From NCBI RefSeq assembly GCF_001641335.1, contig NZ_LVEM01000002.1, forward strand, positions 239,755 to 303,754: a DNA stretch of 64,000 bases, read 5' to 3'. Within the stretch, counting starts at the first letter, position 1. Each line of letters begins with the position of its first letter. Source of the DNA: Bradyrhizobium stylosanthis. Lineage in GTDB: Bacteria; Pseudomonadota; Alphaproteobacteria; Rhizobiales; Xanthobacteraceae. The notes beneath the pieces are model-generated. The model was not told the origin of the DNA. It made no database searches and saw only the letters and a program-made list of their open reading frames with translations. The position numbers and the translations under genes were made by a program. Below are positions 47,062 through 56,239 of the stretch, piece after piece.

Positions 47062-47592
47062 ATGCCTGTCTACACAGTTCATGCTCCCTTCCCTGGCGGC
47101 GCCGATCTGCGCGCGACCGACAAATTCGTCTTCGTGCGCGACGGCTTCCATTTCTGGGCGATGATCTTCGGCCCGTTCTGGCTGCTGTGGAACCGGCTGT
47201 GGCTGGTGCTGATCGGCTGGCTGATCTTCATGGCCGCCTTCCATGCCGGCCTCTCCAGCCTCGGCATCGGCCGCAGCTCGATCTTCTTCGCCGATATCGT
47301 CATCGCGCTGCTGATGGGCCTCGAGGCCTCCAGCCTGCGGCGCTGGACGCTGTCGCGCGGCAAGTGGCGGCAGCTCGACATCGTCGTCGCCGACGACCAT
47401 GACACCGCCGAGCGCCGTTTCTTCGAGCGCTGGAGCCAGAAGCAGCACGGCATCGTCAACGATCAATGGGCCGTCGACCGCGGCGGTCCGCCGCCGACCC
47501 GCGGCACGCCGGGCCAGCAGTTTTCGAACCCGCCGCCGATTCCGGCCGGCGGCATCATTGGATTGTTTCCAGAACCGGGAGGGTCAAGATGA
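47062..47592 (+). CDS. DUF2628 membrane protein
   Basis: The 176-residue protein carries a DUF2628-type region: [33 protein letters not shown] and the C-terminal membrane part, ending in a Pro/Gly-rich tail. About three hydrophobic segments are seen ([31 protein letters not shown]). The function is unknown, yet it sits inside the his cluster and overlaps the hisH start by four bases (ATGA), so it is probably co-translated. Confidence 0.85.
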   Translation: MPVYTVHAPFPGGADLRATDKFVFVRDGFHFWAMIFGPFWLLWNRLWLVLIGWLIFMAAFHAGLSSLGIGRSSIFFADIVIALLMGLEASSLRRWTLSRGKWRQLDIVVADDHDTAERRFFERWSQKQHGIVNDQWAVDRGGPPPTRGTPGQQFSNPPPIPAGGIIGLFPEPGGSR

Positions 47593-48239
47593 GCGTCGCC
47601 ATCATCGATTACGGTTCCGGTAACCTGCATTCCGCCGCGAAAGCCTTCGAGCGCGCCGCGCGCAGCCTGGAAGATCCGCAAAAGGTCTTCGTCACCAGCG
47701 ATCCGGACCAGGCCTATGAGGCCGACCGCCTGGTGCTGCCGGGTGTCGGTGCCTTCGCCGATTGCCGGCGCGGGCTCGACTCGGTCAACGGCATGGTCGA
47801 GGCGATCACCGAAGCGGTGCGCGTCAAGGCGCGGCCGTTCTTCGGCATCTGCGTCGGCATGCAATTGATGGCAAGCCGCGGCAAGGAGCACGTCATCACC
47901 GAGGGCCTGAACTGGATCGGTGGCGACGTCGAGAAGATCACGCCGCGCGACGAAAGCCTGAAGATCCCGCACATGGGCTGGAACACGCTCGAAGTGCTGC
48001 GCGAGCATCCGGTTCTGAACAGGCTGCCGCTCGGTCCCAAGGGCCAGCACGCCTATTTCGTGCACTCCTACCACCTCAATCCCGCCAGCGAGGCGGATGT
48101 GCTGGCGCGTGCCGACTACGGCGGGCCTGTCACCGCGATCGTCGCGAAGGACACTGCAATCGGCACTCAATTCCACCCCGAGAAGAGCCAGCGTTTCGGT
48201 TTGGCCCTGATCTCGAACTTCCTGCGATGGAAACCGTGA
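47589..48239 (+). CDS. hisH: Imidazole glycerol phosphate synthase glutaminase subunit
   Basis: The 216-residue class I glutamine amidotransferase supplies ammonia to HisF. The nucleophile Cys88 is in GICVGMQLM and the His-Glu pair in TQFHPEKSQ. The start [21 protein letters not shown] is conserved. Its last 13 bases overlap the hisA start. Confidence 0.96.
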   Translation: MSVAIIDYGSGNLHSAAKAFERAARSLEDPQKVFVTSDPDQAYEADRLVLPGVGAFADCRRGLDSVNGMVEAITEAVRVKARPFFGICVGMQLMASRGKEHVITEGLNWIGGDVEKITPRDESLKIPHMGWNTLEVLREHPVLNRLPLGPKGQHAYFVHSYHLNPASEADVLARADYGGPVTAIVAKDTAIGTQFHPEKSQRFGLALISNFLRWKP

Positions 48240-48979
48240 TTCTCTTTCCTGCGATCGACCTCAAGAACGGCCAATGCGTGCGCCTCGAGCAAGGCGACAT
48301 GGCGCGCGCGACCGTGTTCAACCTCAATCCCGCAGCCCAGGCGCAGAGTTTCGTCGAGCAGGGATTTGAGTATCTCCACGTCGTCGATCTCGACGGTGCC
48401 TTCGCCGGCAAGCCGGTGAACGCCGAGGCCGTCGAGGCGATGCTGAAGACGATCAAGATACCGGTGCAGCTCGGCGGCGGCATTCGCGATCTCAAGACCG
48501 TCGAAGCCTGGCTCGACAAGGGCATCACCCGCGTCATCATCGGCACCGCCGCGGTGCGCGACCCTGAACTGGTGAAGTCCGCGGCGAAAAAGTTTCCCGG
48601 CCGCGTTGCGGTCGGGCTCGACGCGCGCGACGGCAAGGTCGCAGTCGAAGGCTGGGCCGAGACCTCGCAGGTCACGGTACTGGAGATCGCCAAGCGATTC
48701 GAGGATGCCGGCGTTGCCGCCATCATCTTCACCGACATTGCGCGCGATGGCCTGCTCAAGGGGCTGAATCTCGATGCGACCATTGCGCTCGCCGACGCCA
48801 TCTCGATCCCCGTGATCGCCTCCGGCGGGCTCGCCTCGATCGAGGACGTCAAGGCGATGCTGACCCCGCGCGCGAAAAAGCTCGCCGGCGCCATTGCCGG
48901 CCGCGCGCTTTACGACGGCCGGCTCGATCCCGCCGCCGCCCTCACCCTGATCCGCAACGCGCGCGCGCCCGGGAGCTGA
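48227..48979 (+). CDS. hisA: Phosphoribosylformimino-5-aminoimidazole carboxamide ribotide isomerase
   Basis: The 250-residue TIM barrel begins [24 protein letters not shown], which has the catalytic Asp of AIDL, and has the second Asp in the [14 protein letters not shown] block. It catalyses the Amadori-type ring opening in histidine synthesis. The start lies inside the end of hisH (13-base overlap), so translational coupling is likely. hisF follows after three bases. Confidence 0.96.
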   Translation: METVILFPAIDLKNGQCVRLEQGDMARATVFNLNPAAQAQSFVEQGFEYLHVVDLDGAFAGKPVNAEAVEAMLKTIKIPVQLGGGIRDLKTVEAWLDKGITRVIIGTAAVRDPELVKSAAKKFPGRVAVGLDARDGKVAVEGWAETSQVTVLEIAKRFEDAGVAAIIFTDIARDGLLKGLNLDATIALADAISIPVIASGGLASIEDVKAMLTPRAKKLAGAIAGRALYDGRLDPAAALTLIRNARAPGS

Positions 48980-48982
48980 CAC

Positions 48983-49756
48983 ATGTTCAAGGTGCGCGTG
49001 ATCCCCTGCCTCGACGTCAAGGACGGCCGGGTCGTCAAGGGCGTCAACTTCGTCGATCTCAGGGATGCCGGCGATCCCGTCGAAGCTGCGATCGCTTATG
49101 ACGCCGCCGGCGCGGACGAGCTCACCTTCCTCGACATCACCGCGACCCACGAGAACCGCGGCATCATGCTGGACGTGGTCCGGCGCACGGCCGAGGCTTG
49201 CTTCATGCCCGTCACCGTCGGCGGCGGCGTGCGCAAGGTGGACGACATCAAGACGCTGCTGCGTGCCGGCGCCGACAAGGTCTCGATCAACAGCGCCGCG
49301 GTGTCGCGGCGCGAGTTCGTCAAGGAAGCTGCTGAAAAGTTCGGCGAGCAGTGCGTCGTGGTCGCGATCGACGCCAAGCGGGTGAAGCGCCCGGGCGGCG
49401 ACCGCTGGGAAATCTTCACCCACGGCGGCCGCAACTCCACGGGCATCGACGCCATCGAATACGCCCAGGAGGTTGTCTCGCTCGGCGCCGGTGAAATCCT
49501 GCTCACCTCGATGGACCGCGACGGCACCCGCCAGGGCTTCGACATCCCGCTGACCCGGGCGATCGCCGATAGCGTTCCCGTTCCGGTGATCGCCTCGGGC
49601 GGCGTCGGCAACCTCGACCACCTCGTCGACGGTATCCGCGACGGCCACGCCACGGCCGTGCTGGCCGCCTCGATCTTCCACTTCGGGGAATTCACCATCC
49701 GCGAAGCCAAGGAGCACATGTCCCGGCGCGGGCTGCCCATGCGCCTGGATGCCTGA
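48983..49756 (+). CDS. hisF: Imidazole glycerol phosphate synthase cyclase subunit
   Basis: The 257-residue TIM barrel has the catalytic Asp in [16 protein letters not shown] and the second Asp in [15 protein letters not shown]. It condenses PRFAR with ammonia from HisH. It is adjacent to hisA, from which it is thought to share ancestry. Confidence 0.97.
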   Translation: MFKVRVIPCLDVKDGRVVKGVNFVDLRDAGDPVEAAIAYDAAGADELTFLDITATHENRGIMLDVVRRTAEACFMPVTVGGGVRKVDDIKTLLRAGADKVSINSAAVSRREFVKEAAEKFGEQCVVVAIDAKRVKRPGGDRWEIFTHGGRNSTGIDAIEYAQEVVSLGAGEILLTSMDRDGTRQGFDIPLTRAIADSVPVPVIASGGVGNLDHLVDGIRDGHATAVLAASIFHFGEFTIREAKEHMSRRGLPMRLDA

Positions 49757-49832
49757 CGACTCCGCTTCATAAAAATGCTACACAGGCCGGTGGGACCGGC
49801 TCGTTCAGCCGGACGTGTTTTGAGTGCTCTCT

Positions 49833-50159
49833 ATGCCGCGTTTCACGATCCACGACCTGGCCGAGACCATTGACGCCCGCGCGGCGTCCGGTGGCGAGGC
49901 CTCCTATACCCGCAAGCTCCTCGACAAGGGCGCCGAGCATTGCGCCAAAAAGTTCGGCGAGGAAGCAGTCGAAACCGTAATCGCAGCAGTCGAAAACGAT
50001 CGCGCGCATCTGATCGCCGAAAGTGCCGACCTGCTCTATCATTTCCTTGTCCTGCTCAAGGCCCGCGGCGTAAAGCTGGAAGAGGTCGAAGCCGCGCTGG
50101 ACAAGCGGACGAACATGTCTGGGTTGGAAGAGAAAGCGTCGCGCAAGAGCGGCAGCTAG
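49833..50159 (+). CDS. hisE: Phosphoribosyl-ATP pyrophosphatase
   Basis: This 108-residue stand-alone pyrophosphatase performs the second step of histidine synthesis. The ATG at 49833 ([16 protein letters not shown]) is preferred over the GTG at 49824. The MazG-type metal-binding helix is visible as [15 protein letters not shown] and [13 protein letters not shown]. hisI, the partner cyclohydrolase, is not in the window. Confidence 0.95.
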   Translation: MPRFTIHDLAETIDARAASGGEASYTRKLLDKGAEHCAKKFGEEAVETVIAAVENDRAHLIAESADLLYHFLVLLKARGVKLEEVEAALDKRTNMSGLEEKASRKSGS

Positions 50160-50179
50160 CCGAGGTGGAGAGTCGCGTC

Positions 50180-51136
50180 ATGGATGTCCGCGCACCCGAG
50201 CAGCAATATAATCCGTACCGCATCTATACGCGCGAGGAATGGTCGCGTCTGCGCGACGACACGCCGATGACGCTGGAGCCGGGCGAGTTCGACCGGCTGC
50301 GCTCGCTGCACGACCGCCTCGACCTGCAGGAGGTCGAGGACATCTATCTTCCGTTGTCGCGCCTGCTCTCGATCTATGTCGATGCGATGCAGCGGCTGTA
50401 TTATTCCGAGCGCCAGTTCCTCAATATCCGCGACCGCAAGGTGCCCTACATCATCGGCGTCGCCGGCTCGGTTGCGGTCGGAAAGTCCACCACGGCCCGC
50501 GTGCTGCAGGCGCTGCTGGCGCGCTGGTCGCCGCGCCCGAAGGTCGAGCTGATCACCACCGACGGATTCCTCTATCCCAACGCGGTGCTCGACCGGCAGG
50601 GCATCATGCAGAAGAAGGGCTTTCCCGAAAGCTACGATCTGCCGCTGCTGCTGAGCTTCCTCTCCGACATCAAGTCGGGACGGCGCCACGTCCGCGCGCC
50701 CGTTTATTCGCATCTGACCTACGACATCGTGCCGGGGCAGTGGGCCGAGGTCGACCAGCCCGACATCCTGATCGTCGAAGGCGTCAACGTCCTGCAGACC
50801 GGCAAGCTGCCGCGCGACGGCAAGGCGGTGCCTGTCGTCTCCGACTTCTTCGACTTCTCGGTCTATATCGATGCCGACGAGGCGGCGCTGCGGCGCTGGT
50901 ACATCAAGCGCTTCCTGGCGCTGCGCGACACCGCGTTCACCAATCCAAAATCCTACTTCAACCGGTACGCGCTGCTCTCGGACGAGGAAGCGACGGCGAC
51001 GGCGACCGCGATCTGGGAACGCACCAACCTCGCCAATCTCGAGGACAACATCCTGCCCACCCGCCCCCGCGCGACGCTGATCCTGAAGAAGGGCGCTGAT
51101 CACGTGGTGGAGAGCGTGGCGCTCAGGCGTCTGTAA
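50180..51136 (+). CDS. coaA: Type I pantothenate kinase
   Basis: The 318-residue kinase starts coenzyme A synthesis and is feedback-inhibited by CoA. It has the P-loop [14 protein letters not shown] (Lys102), the substrate region TTDGFLYPN and [19 protein letters not shown], and the C-terminal [22 protein letters not shown]. The start is the ATG at 50180; the open frame further upstream overlaps hisE and is ignored. It follows hisE by 20 bases. Confidence 0.96.
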   Translation: MDVRAPEQQYNPYRIYTREEWSRLRDDTPMTLEPGEFDRLRSLHDRLDLQEVEDIYLPLSRLLSIYVDAMQRLYYSERQFLNIRDRKVPYIIGVAGSVAVGKSTTARVLQALLARWSPRPKVELITTDGFLYPNAVLDRQGIMQKKGFPESYDLPLLLSFLSDIKSGRRHVRAPVYSHLTYDIVPGQWAEVDQPDILIVEGVNVLQTGKLPRDGKAVPVVSDFFDFSVYIDADEAALRRWYIKRFLALRDTAFTNPKSYFNRYALLSDEEATATATAIWERTNLANLEDNILPTRPRATLILKKGADHVVESVALRRL

Positions 51137-51176
51137 GCGCGAGCGCTCCAGGGGGCCCGTCACCCCACGCGGCGGG

Positions 51177-52223
51177 TCAACTCCGCTCTTTCGCGCTAAC
51201 GAAGATGTGCCACGCCGCCAGAAACATGGCGGCGACGAGCGGGCCAATGACGAATCCGTTCGCGCCGAACGTCGCAAGCCCGCCCAGGGTGGCGAGCAGC
51301 ACGACATAGCTTGGCATCCGGATCGACTGGCCGACCAGGACAGGGCGCAAAAAGTTGTCGGCAAGACCGATCACGAAGGTGCCGAACGCGAGCAGGATGA
51401 TTCCCTTCGTGACTGCGCCTGCCACGAGCAAATAGAGGCCGACCGGCATCCAGACCAGGGCGGAGCCGAGCACGGGCAGAAGCGAGAGCAGCGCCATGAT
51501 TGCGCCGGCCAGCAGCGGCGCAGTCAGGCCGAGCAGCCAGAAGATCAGCCCGCCAAGCGCTCCCTGGATCAGTGCAACGAGGATGATCCCCTTGATCGTC
51601 CCGCGAACCGAGAGGGTGAACGCATTCAGGAGCTCGGCGGTGTGGCTCGCCCGCAGCGGCAGCGCGGCGCGGATGCGTGCGTTCAGCTCGTCGCCGTCGC
51701 GCAGGAAAAAGAACAGCAGGTACAGCATGACGAGCAGGCTTGCGGCGAACTCCACGGTCAACTGACCGATGTTGAGCGCATGCCCGGCCAGCTGTTGGCC
51801 GGCCGGGACAACCAGACCCGAGAGGCGCTCCTTCAGGGTCGAAAGATCGATGCCGGCCAGGCGGTCTGAGATGGAAGTCGCCCAGTCAGGCAGCGCGGAT
51901 TTCAGTTGCTGCAGGGGGTGAGCGATACTGATCTCCCCGGTCTGAACGCGCTGGTACAGCTCTCCTCCCTGATCGACGAGCGAGGCGATGACGACGGCCA
52001 CGGGAATCAGGACCATGACGACTACGACGAGGACGATGGAGAGTGCAGCGAGGTTGCGCCATTCGGGAAGCGTTTCCAGGCACCGTCGATGGAGTGGCGC
52101 GAAGATGATCGCCAGCAGCATGGCCCACAGCAATGCGCCGGAGAACGGCCAAAGCAGCCAGCCGAACGCGACGGAGATTGCCGCAAGCAAGACGAGGAAT
52201 GAGCGGTCTTCCGATGTTCTCAC
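51177..52223 (-). CDS. AI-2E / PerM-family membrane transporter
   Basis: The 348-residue polytopic protein matches the AI-2E transporter (UPF0118) family: an N-terminal membrane pair, a periplasmic helical region around residues 75-150, then TM helices with FFFLRDGDELNARI and the final FGANGFVIGPLVAAMFLAAWHIF. I start it at a GTG at 52223 with AAGG upstream. Family members export varied solutes; a substrate cannot be read. It is convergent with coaA. Confidence 0.88.
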   Translation of the reverse strand: MRTSEDRSFLVLLAAISVAFGWLLWPFSGALLWAMLLAIIFAPLHRRCLETLPEWRNLAALSIVLVVVVMVLIPVAVVIASLVDQGGELYQRVQTGEISIAHPLQQLKSALPDWATSISDRLAGIDLSTLKERLSGLVVPAGQQLAGHALNIGQLTVEFAASLLVMLYLLFFFLRDGDELNARIRAALPLRASHTAELLNAFTLSVRGTIKGIILVALIQGALGGLIFWLLGLTAPLLAGAIMALLSLLPVLGSALVWMPVGLYLLVAGAVTKGIILLAFGTFVIGLADNFLRPVLVGQSIRMPSYVVLLATLGGLATFGANGFVIGPLVAAMFLAAWHIFVSAKERS

Positions 52224-52334
52224 GTGTCGCCGGCCTTTCAGTCGCTGCTCGCCGGACGTTGGTAGCACAGGACAGTGGCGCGGCGGCAAGTCACGCCGTC
52301 ACGTCGCGCCAATGCCCGGGTTCGATGCGGTCTG

Positions 52335-52964
52335 TCACCTGCCGGCGCTGGCCAGCCAATCCGCAGGCTTGATGCGCCCCGCAAAAGTGGCGGGTCCGGT
52401 GCTGTTGGCCCGGTAGACGAAAGCTTCGCCTTCCTGCACGTCGCCGGCGTCCTTGCCAAAGGCATCTGCGATGTTGGTCTTGTGGGTGACCAGGACCGTG
52501 TTGGTGCCTGCCTGCACGGATGCATCGACGAGCTGGCGTACGGCCTGTCCGGCCTTTGCATTTGCGCCGGCCGGGTTTGCCATTCCCGATGCGCTGGCAT
52601 TGCTGCTGTCCGTCAGCGCATCGAGCGGCCTCACCTCGCGGCCGGAGATCAGCCTGCCGGTCTCGATCGCGCGGTTCAGCCGGCTGGTGTAGACCTCGCC
52701 GACCGGGATCGCGAGCGCCTTGACTGCCGCCCCGATCTGGCGGGCCATGTCCCTGCCCTTTTCACTGAGCTGTCGCTGGGCGCTCATGTCGTCGAACCTG
52801 AAGGGGTAGACATCCTTTTGACTGTCATCGGTGGCGGTGTGCCGGAACACCAGCACGTAGCCGCCTTGCCTGAGCGATGAGATGAGGTCCGGCGTATCGG
52901 CCGCGGCGCCCCGGGATAGGCCGGCGAGAAGGACAATGATCGCGAGGCGCAAAAGCATACTCAT
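52335..52964 (-). CDS. Exported histidine-phosphatase-family protein
   Basis: The 209-residue protein has a signal peptide (LLRLAIIVLLAGLSRGAAA) and a phosphoglycerate-mutase-like fold. The catalytic motif is FRHTATD (His42) instead of the canonical RHG, and YTSRLNRAIETGRLISG supplies the second Arg region. The C-terminal VLVTHKTNIADAFG holds the second active-site His. Periplasmic phosphatase activity is likely; the substrate is unknown. Confidence 0.88.
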   Translation of the reverse strand: MSMLLRLAIIVLLAGLSRGAAADTPDLISSLRQGGYVLVFRHTATDDSQKDVYPFRFDDMSAQRQLSEKGRDMARQIGAAVKALAIPVGEVYTSRLNRAIETGRLISGREVRPLDALTDSSNASASGMANPAGANAKAGQAVRQLVDASVQAGTNTVLVTHKTNIADAFGKDAGDVQEGEAFVYRANSTGPATFAGRIKPADWLASAGR

Positions 52965-53076
52965 GCGCGAAATCCGCTATGCAATGCCCCGGAGGATGGT
53001 GGCGCGCCGTGCCGTCGATTTCAATTGTCGATTGCCGGTCGAGATCAGGTTATCGTGAAGTTGTGGGGCAGGAGCC

Positions 53077-53166
53077 GTGGGGTGGGCAAAGGTGCGAAGT
53101 GCCGTGCCCACGGCCTGTGCGCTTTATCAAACGATGCGTGGGCACGCTTCGCTTTGCCCACCCTAC
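53077..53166. repeat. Dispersed GTAGGGTGGGCAAAGC-type inverted repeat (family F)
   Basis: Left arm GTGGGGTGGGCAAAGGTGCG..., right arm CGCTTCGCTTTGCCCACCCTAC. It is an imperfect relative of the perfect element at 26902-26981. Confidence 0.7.
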
Positions 53167-53201
53167 GACATCTGTGTTGTGGCCGCGCCTGCCCGTACAT
53201 C

Positions 53202-53286
53202 GTCATTGCGAGCGCAGCGAAGCAATCCAGAATCCCTCCACGGAGCCAGTCTGGATTGCTTCGTCGCAAGAGCTCCTCGCAATGAC
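53202..53286. repeat. Dispersed palindromic repeat, GTCATTGCGAG type (family C, copy 3)
   Basis: Same arms and inner GAAGCAATCCAGA/TCTGGATTGCTTC as at 25661 and 30768. It ends 17 bases before the hybrid kinase stop. Confidence 0.85.
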
Positions 53287-53302
53287 GCGGTGAGAGCGCG
53301 GG

Positions 53303-55528
53303 CTACACCGCCAGGTGCCGCGACGCCGCCAGTCCCGCCAGCGCCTCGTCGAGCTTCTCGCGATCCAGCGGCTTGATCAGAAACCCGTTCATGCCGGCCT
53401 CGAAGCACGCATAGCGATCCTCCACCAGCGTGTTGGCCGTGAGCGCCAGGATCGGCGTGTGCCGGGCGCCGGTGGCGGCTTCATGCGCGCGGATGCGCTT
53501 TGTTGTCTCGATGCCGTCGAGCTGCGGCATCTGGATGTCCATCAGCACGAGATCATAGGGCGTGCCGGCCGAGCTGGCTGCGAGCCAGGATTCCAGCGCG
53601 GCCTCGCCATGGACGGCGATGACGACGCGGTGGCCGAGCTTGGTCAGCAGCGAGCGCATCAACAGCGCGTTGATCTCGTTGTCCTCGGCGACGAGGATGG
53701 AGAGCCCTTTCGCCGGCGCCGCGCTGGCGGACTCGGCCGGCGGCTCCGGCGCGAGGTCGGGCGAAGCGACCTCCGGCGTCAGCGCGAGTCGTGCGGCGAG
53801 CGAGGCCGCGCGCAGCGGCTTGACCAGGAAGCCGGTGAAGGCGGACGAAATCTTCTCGTGGCGCGAGCTCGACGTCAGCAGCACCAGCCGTTGCGGCGCA
53901 TGCGCCCGCGCCGCGTCACCCAGCCGGTCGGCGATGGCCGAACCAATGGTGCGATCGACCAGCACCGCGTGCCATGAGCGTTCGGGCAACAGCGCTTCCG
54001 CGGCCTTGGCATCGTTCACGAGGCAGGTCTGTCCGCCCCAGCGCTCCAGCCGCCGCGCGATCAGCGAGGCCTCGATTCCCTCGGCGACAAGAAGCACCGA
54101 TTTGCCGGTGAGGTCGGGGCTCGGGAAGGCAGTCTGTCCGGCGCTTCCTTGCGACGGTGCGAGCGGCACCGCGACCTCGAAGGTCGCGCCCTTGCCCGGC
54201 TCGCTCGTCAGCGTGATGCGACCACCCATGCGCTTGACGATGCGCTCGCTGATGGCAAGGCCAAGTCCAGTGCCGCCATAGGTGCGGGCGACACGCTCGT
54301 CGGCCTGCTCGAATTCGCGGAAGATGCGCTGCTGCGCTTCGGCTGCGATGCCGATGCCGGTGTCGCGGACCAGGAAGCTGATCTCGTTCGGCCAGATGCC
54401 GGGCTCGACGATCAGCGCCACGCCGCCGTGAGCGGTGAACTTGATGGCGTTGCCGGCGAGGTTGAGCAGCACCTGACGCAGCCGAGCGGCATCGCCGACG
54501 ATCTCGAGCGGCAGGCGCTCGTCGACATAGGCGGCAATCTCGAGCTGCTTGGCCTGCGCGCGCGACGCCAGCAGCTCGGTGATTTCCTCGATCAGGGTCG
54601 AGAGCGCGAGCGGGCGCTGCTCGAGGTCGAGCTTGCCGGCCTCGATCTTGGAATAGTCGAGCAACTCCTCGATCAGCGCCATCAGCGCTTCGCCCGAGGT
54701 CTTCACCGCGCGGGCGTAGGTCGCCTGCTCCGGCGTCAGATGGGTGTCGAGCAGCAGGCCGCCCATGCCGATGATGCCGTTCAGCGGCGTGCGGATCTCG
54801 TGCGAGGCCATCGCGAGGAAGCGGGACTTGGCGCGGTTGGCGGCGTCGGCCTGGTCGCGCGCCTCCGACAGCGCGCGCTCGGTCTCGGTGCGGTCGGTGA
54901 CGTCGCGTCCGACGCTCTGCAACTCCGCCGGCTGCCCGGCATCGAGCCGCACGTAACCTTCGCGCCAGGCGATCCAGCGCGCGCCGAGCGGCGTCGTGAT
55001 CTTCTGGTCGTGGATTCGGGTGCCGTTGCTCTCGCGGGCGCTGTCGCCCTGCTCCACCACGTCGAAATCGAAGCGGGTGCCGACCAGCGCGCCGCGCGCC
55101 TGTCCGGCCAGCGCGCAATAGGCGTCGTTGGCGAAGGTGATGCGGCCCTGATGGTCGCGCAGCACGATCAGGTCGCCCTGCTGCTCGAACAGGCTGCGGG
55201 CGCGCTCCTCGGCTTCCTTCAGCTCCCAATTGCGGTCGATCAGCGCCTCGTTGTGGGCGGCCAGCGTGCGCATCCGCTTGTTGACGAAGCGCAAGCGCAT
55301 GCTGAGCGTGGCAAGGCCGAGACAGGCGAAGGCGAAGAGGAAGCTCGCGCCGATCGCGAATGCATTGGGGTCGTAACCGGAATTCTCGGAGCGGCTGCCG
55401 GAGACGAAGCCATAGGCGCCGCCGAACGTCGCCGAGAAGATCATGAAGGAGCGGATCGCGAAGGCGATCCTGGGATGCCGCCGCCTGAAGCGGCGCATGC
55501 GCACCTTGATCCGGAACGTCCGACCCAT
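53303..55528 (-). CDS. Membrane hybrid sensor histidine kinase with two receiver domains
   Basis: With the ATG at 55528 the protein has 741 residues: two membrane helices (~25-45 and ~57-80), a PAS domain (~105-215), HisKA with phosphoacceptor His243 (MASHEIRTPLNG), HATPase (GNAIKFT, RDTGIGI, TYGGTGLGLAI) and two receivers. The first keeps the phosphoacceptor-like Asp (AVLVDR) and a Lys but has Ala-Glu instead of the Asp pair, so it may be inactive. The second is canonical (AEDNEINALL, LMDIQMP, LIKPLD). A CtrA-like box lies ~105 bases upstream. Confidence 0.92.
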   Translation of the reverse strand: MGRTFRIKVRMRRFRRRHPRIAFAIRSFMIFSATFGGAYGFVSGSRSENSGYDPNAFAIGASFLFAFACLGLATLSMRLRFVNKRMRTLAAHNEALIDRNWELKEAEERARSLFEQQGDLIVLRDHQGRITFANDAYCALAGQARGALVGTRFDFDVVEQGDSARESNGTRIHDQKITTPLGARWIAWREGYVRLDAGQPAELQSVGRDVTDRTETERALSEARDQADAANRAKSRFLAMASHEIRTPLNGIIGMGGLLLDTHLTPEQATYARAVKTSGEALMALIEELLDYSKIEAGKLDLEQRPLALSTLIEEITELLASRAQAKQLEIAAYVDERLPLEIVGDAARLRQVLLNLAGNAIKFTAHGGVALIVEPGIWPNEISFLVRDTGIGIAAEAQQRIFREFEQADERVARTYGGTGLGLAISERIVKRMGGRITLTSEPGKGATFEVAVPLAPSQGSAGQTAFPSPDLTGKSVLLVAEGIEASLIARRLERWGGQTCLVNDAKAAEALLPERSWHAVLVDRTIGSAIADRLGDAARAHAPQRLVLLTSSSRHEKISSAFTGFLVKPLRAASLAARLALTPEVASPDLAPEPPAESASAAPAKGLSILVAEDNEINALLMRSLLTKLGHRVVIAVHGEAALESWLAASSAGTPYDLVLMDIQMPQLDGIETTKRIRAHEAATGARHTPILALTANTLVEDRYACFEAGMNGFLIKPLDREKLDEALAGLAASRHLAV

Positions 55529-55630
55529 CGCCACCGATCCCGACCCTTTTCCCCAGTCCCCTGTGATCGCCGACGATCTCCCGCCGACCTTGCGAACAGC
55601 TTGAGGCTTCGGTTCAGCCTCCAAACAAGG

Positions 55631-55646
55631 CTAACGAGGTGTTAAC
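55631..55646. promoter_or_regulatory. Near-match to CtrA box (CTAA-N7-TTAAC)
   Basis: CTAA-CGAGGTG-TTAAC differs from TTAA-N7-TTAAC by one base. It lies 103 bases upstream of the hybrid kinase ATG, in the gap before the exported-protein gene. Confidence 0.3.
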
Positions 55647-55663
55647 GCTTCAGAGCGAGGCCC

Positions 55664-56131
55664 TCAGAGCGAGGCGGCCTGGAAGGGACGGCGGCCGTCG
55701 TGTGCGCCGACGATCAGCGCGGCCGCCTCGCGCTGCGAGAATGTCTTCGAGCGCACATAGATGCGGTAATCGGCTGGGCCGTCGGTCGAGAGATAGATCA
55801 CCGGGCCGCCGTCGACCGGCTGCGCCGCGATGGTGACGAGGCGGTTTGCCGGACTGGCCTGACAGGAATCGGTTTCGGAACCGAGGCCGTCGTCCACCAC
55901 CGCGAAGTCCGCGGCGTCTGCGTCCTCGGTGATCTGCACCTTGACGGTGGCGCGCGCCGGATCGTCGGTGAAGGCGACATGGACGCCGGCCGTCCAGAAC
56001 AGGGATGTCAGCTCGACGGAGGTTTCACCGAGGGCGATGCAGGGATGCGAGACCGATCCGATCTCGCCGCGGGCAAACGCGGCTGCCGCCAGCAGGGGAA
56101 CAACGGAGGCCAGGATCTTGAGACGCAACAT
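55664..56131 (-). CDS. Small exported protein of unknown function
   Basis: The 155-residue protein has a signal peptide (LKILASVVPLLAAAAFARG) and then a compact domain with two Cys (HPCIALG, DSCQASP) that could form a disulfide. The motifs DDPARATVKVQITEDADAADFAVVDDG and ADYRIYVRSKTFSQREAAALIVGAH look like a conserved rhizobial periplasmic family that I cannot name. It lies upstream of the hybrid kinase in the same direction (gap 135 bases). Confidence 0.75.
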   Translation of the reverse strand: MLRLKILASVVPLLAAAAFARGEIGSVSHPCIALGETSVELTSLFWTAGVHVAFTDDPARATVKVQITEDADAADFAVVDDGLGSETDSCQASPANRLVTIAAQPVDGGPVIYLSTDGPADYRIYVRSKTFSQREAAALIVGAHDGRRPFQAASL

Positions 56132-56239
56132 GACACTCTACTCGCCAGGCCCGAGTGAACGACTCCAGAAACTCGGTGGGCCTTATGGTTTGCAGAGGGT
56201 AAAGGAAACTCGTTACCGCCGGGTTGATGCGCGGAATGA

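Larger units (their letters stand above)
52965..53302. other. Intergenic region containing two dispersed repeats
   Basis: These 338 bases hold the family F repeat (53077-53166) and the family C repeat (53202-53286). Short reading frames here are fully explained by those repeats and are not annotated as genes. Confidence 0.7.

Noticed and set aside
53077..53286. Possible insertion-sequence remnant
   Set aside because: Only two small palindromes of families seen elsewhere in the window; no transposase fragment or target-site duplication is visible.
53025..53376. Short plus-strand frames in the gap before the hybrid kinase
   Set aside because: They are made of dispersed repeat sequence and change frame with it.
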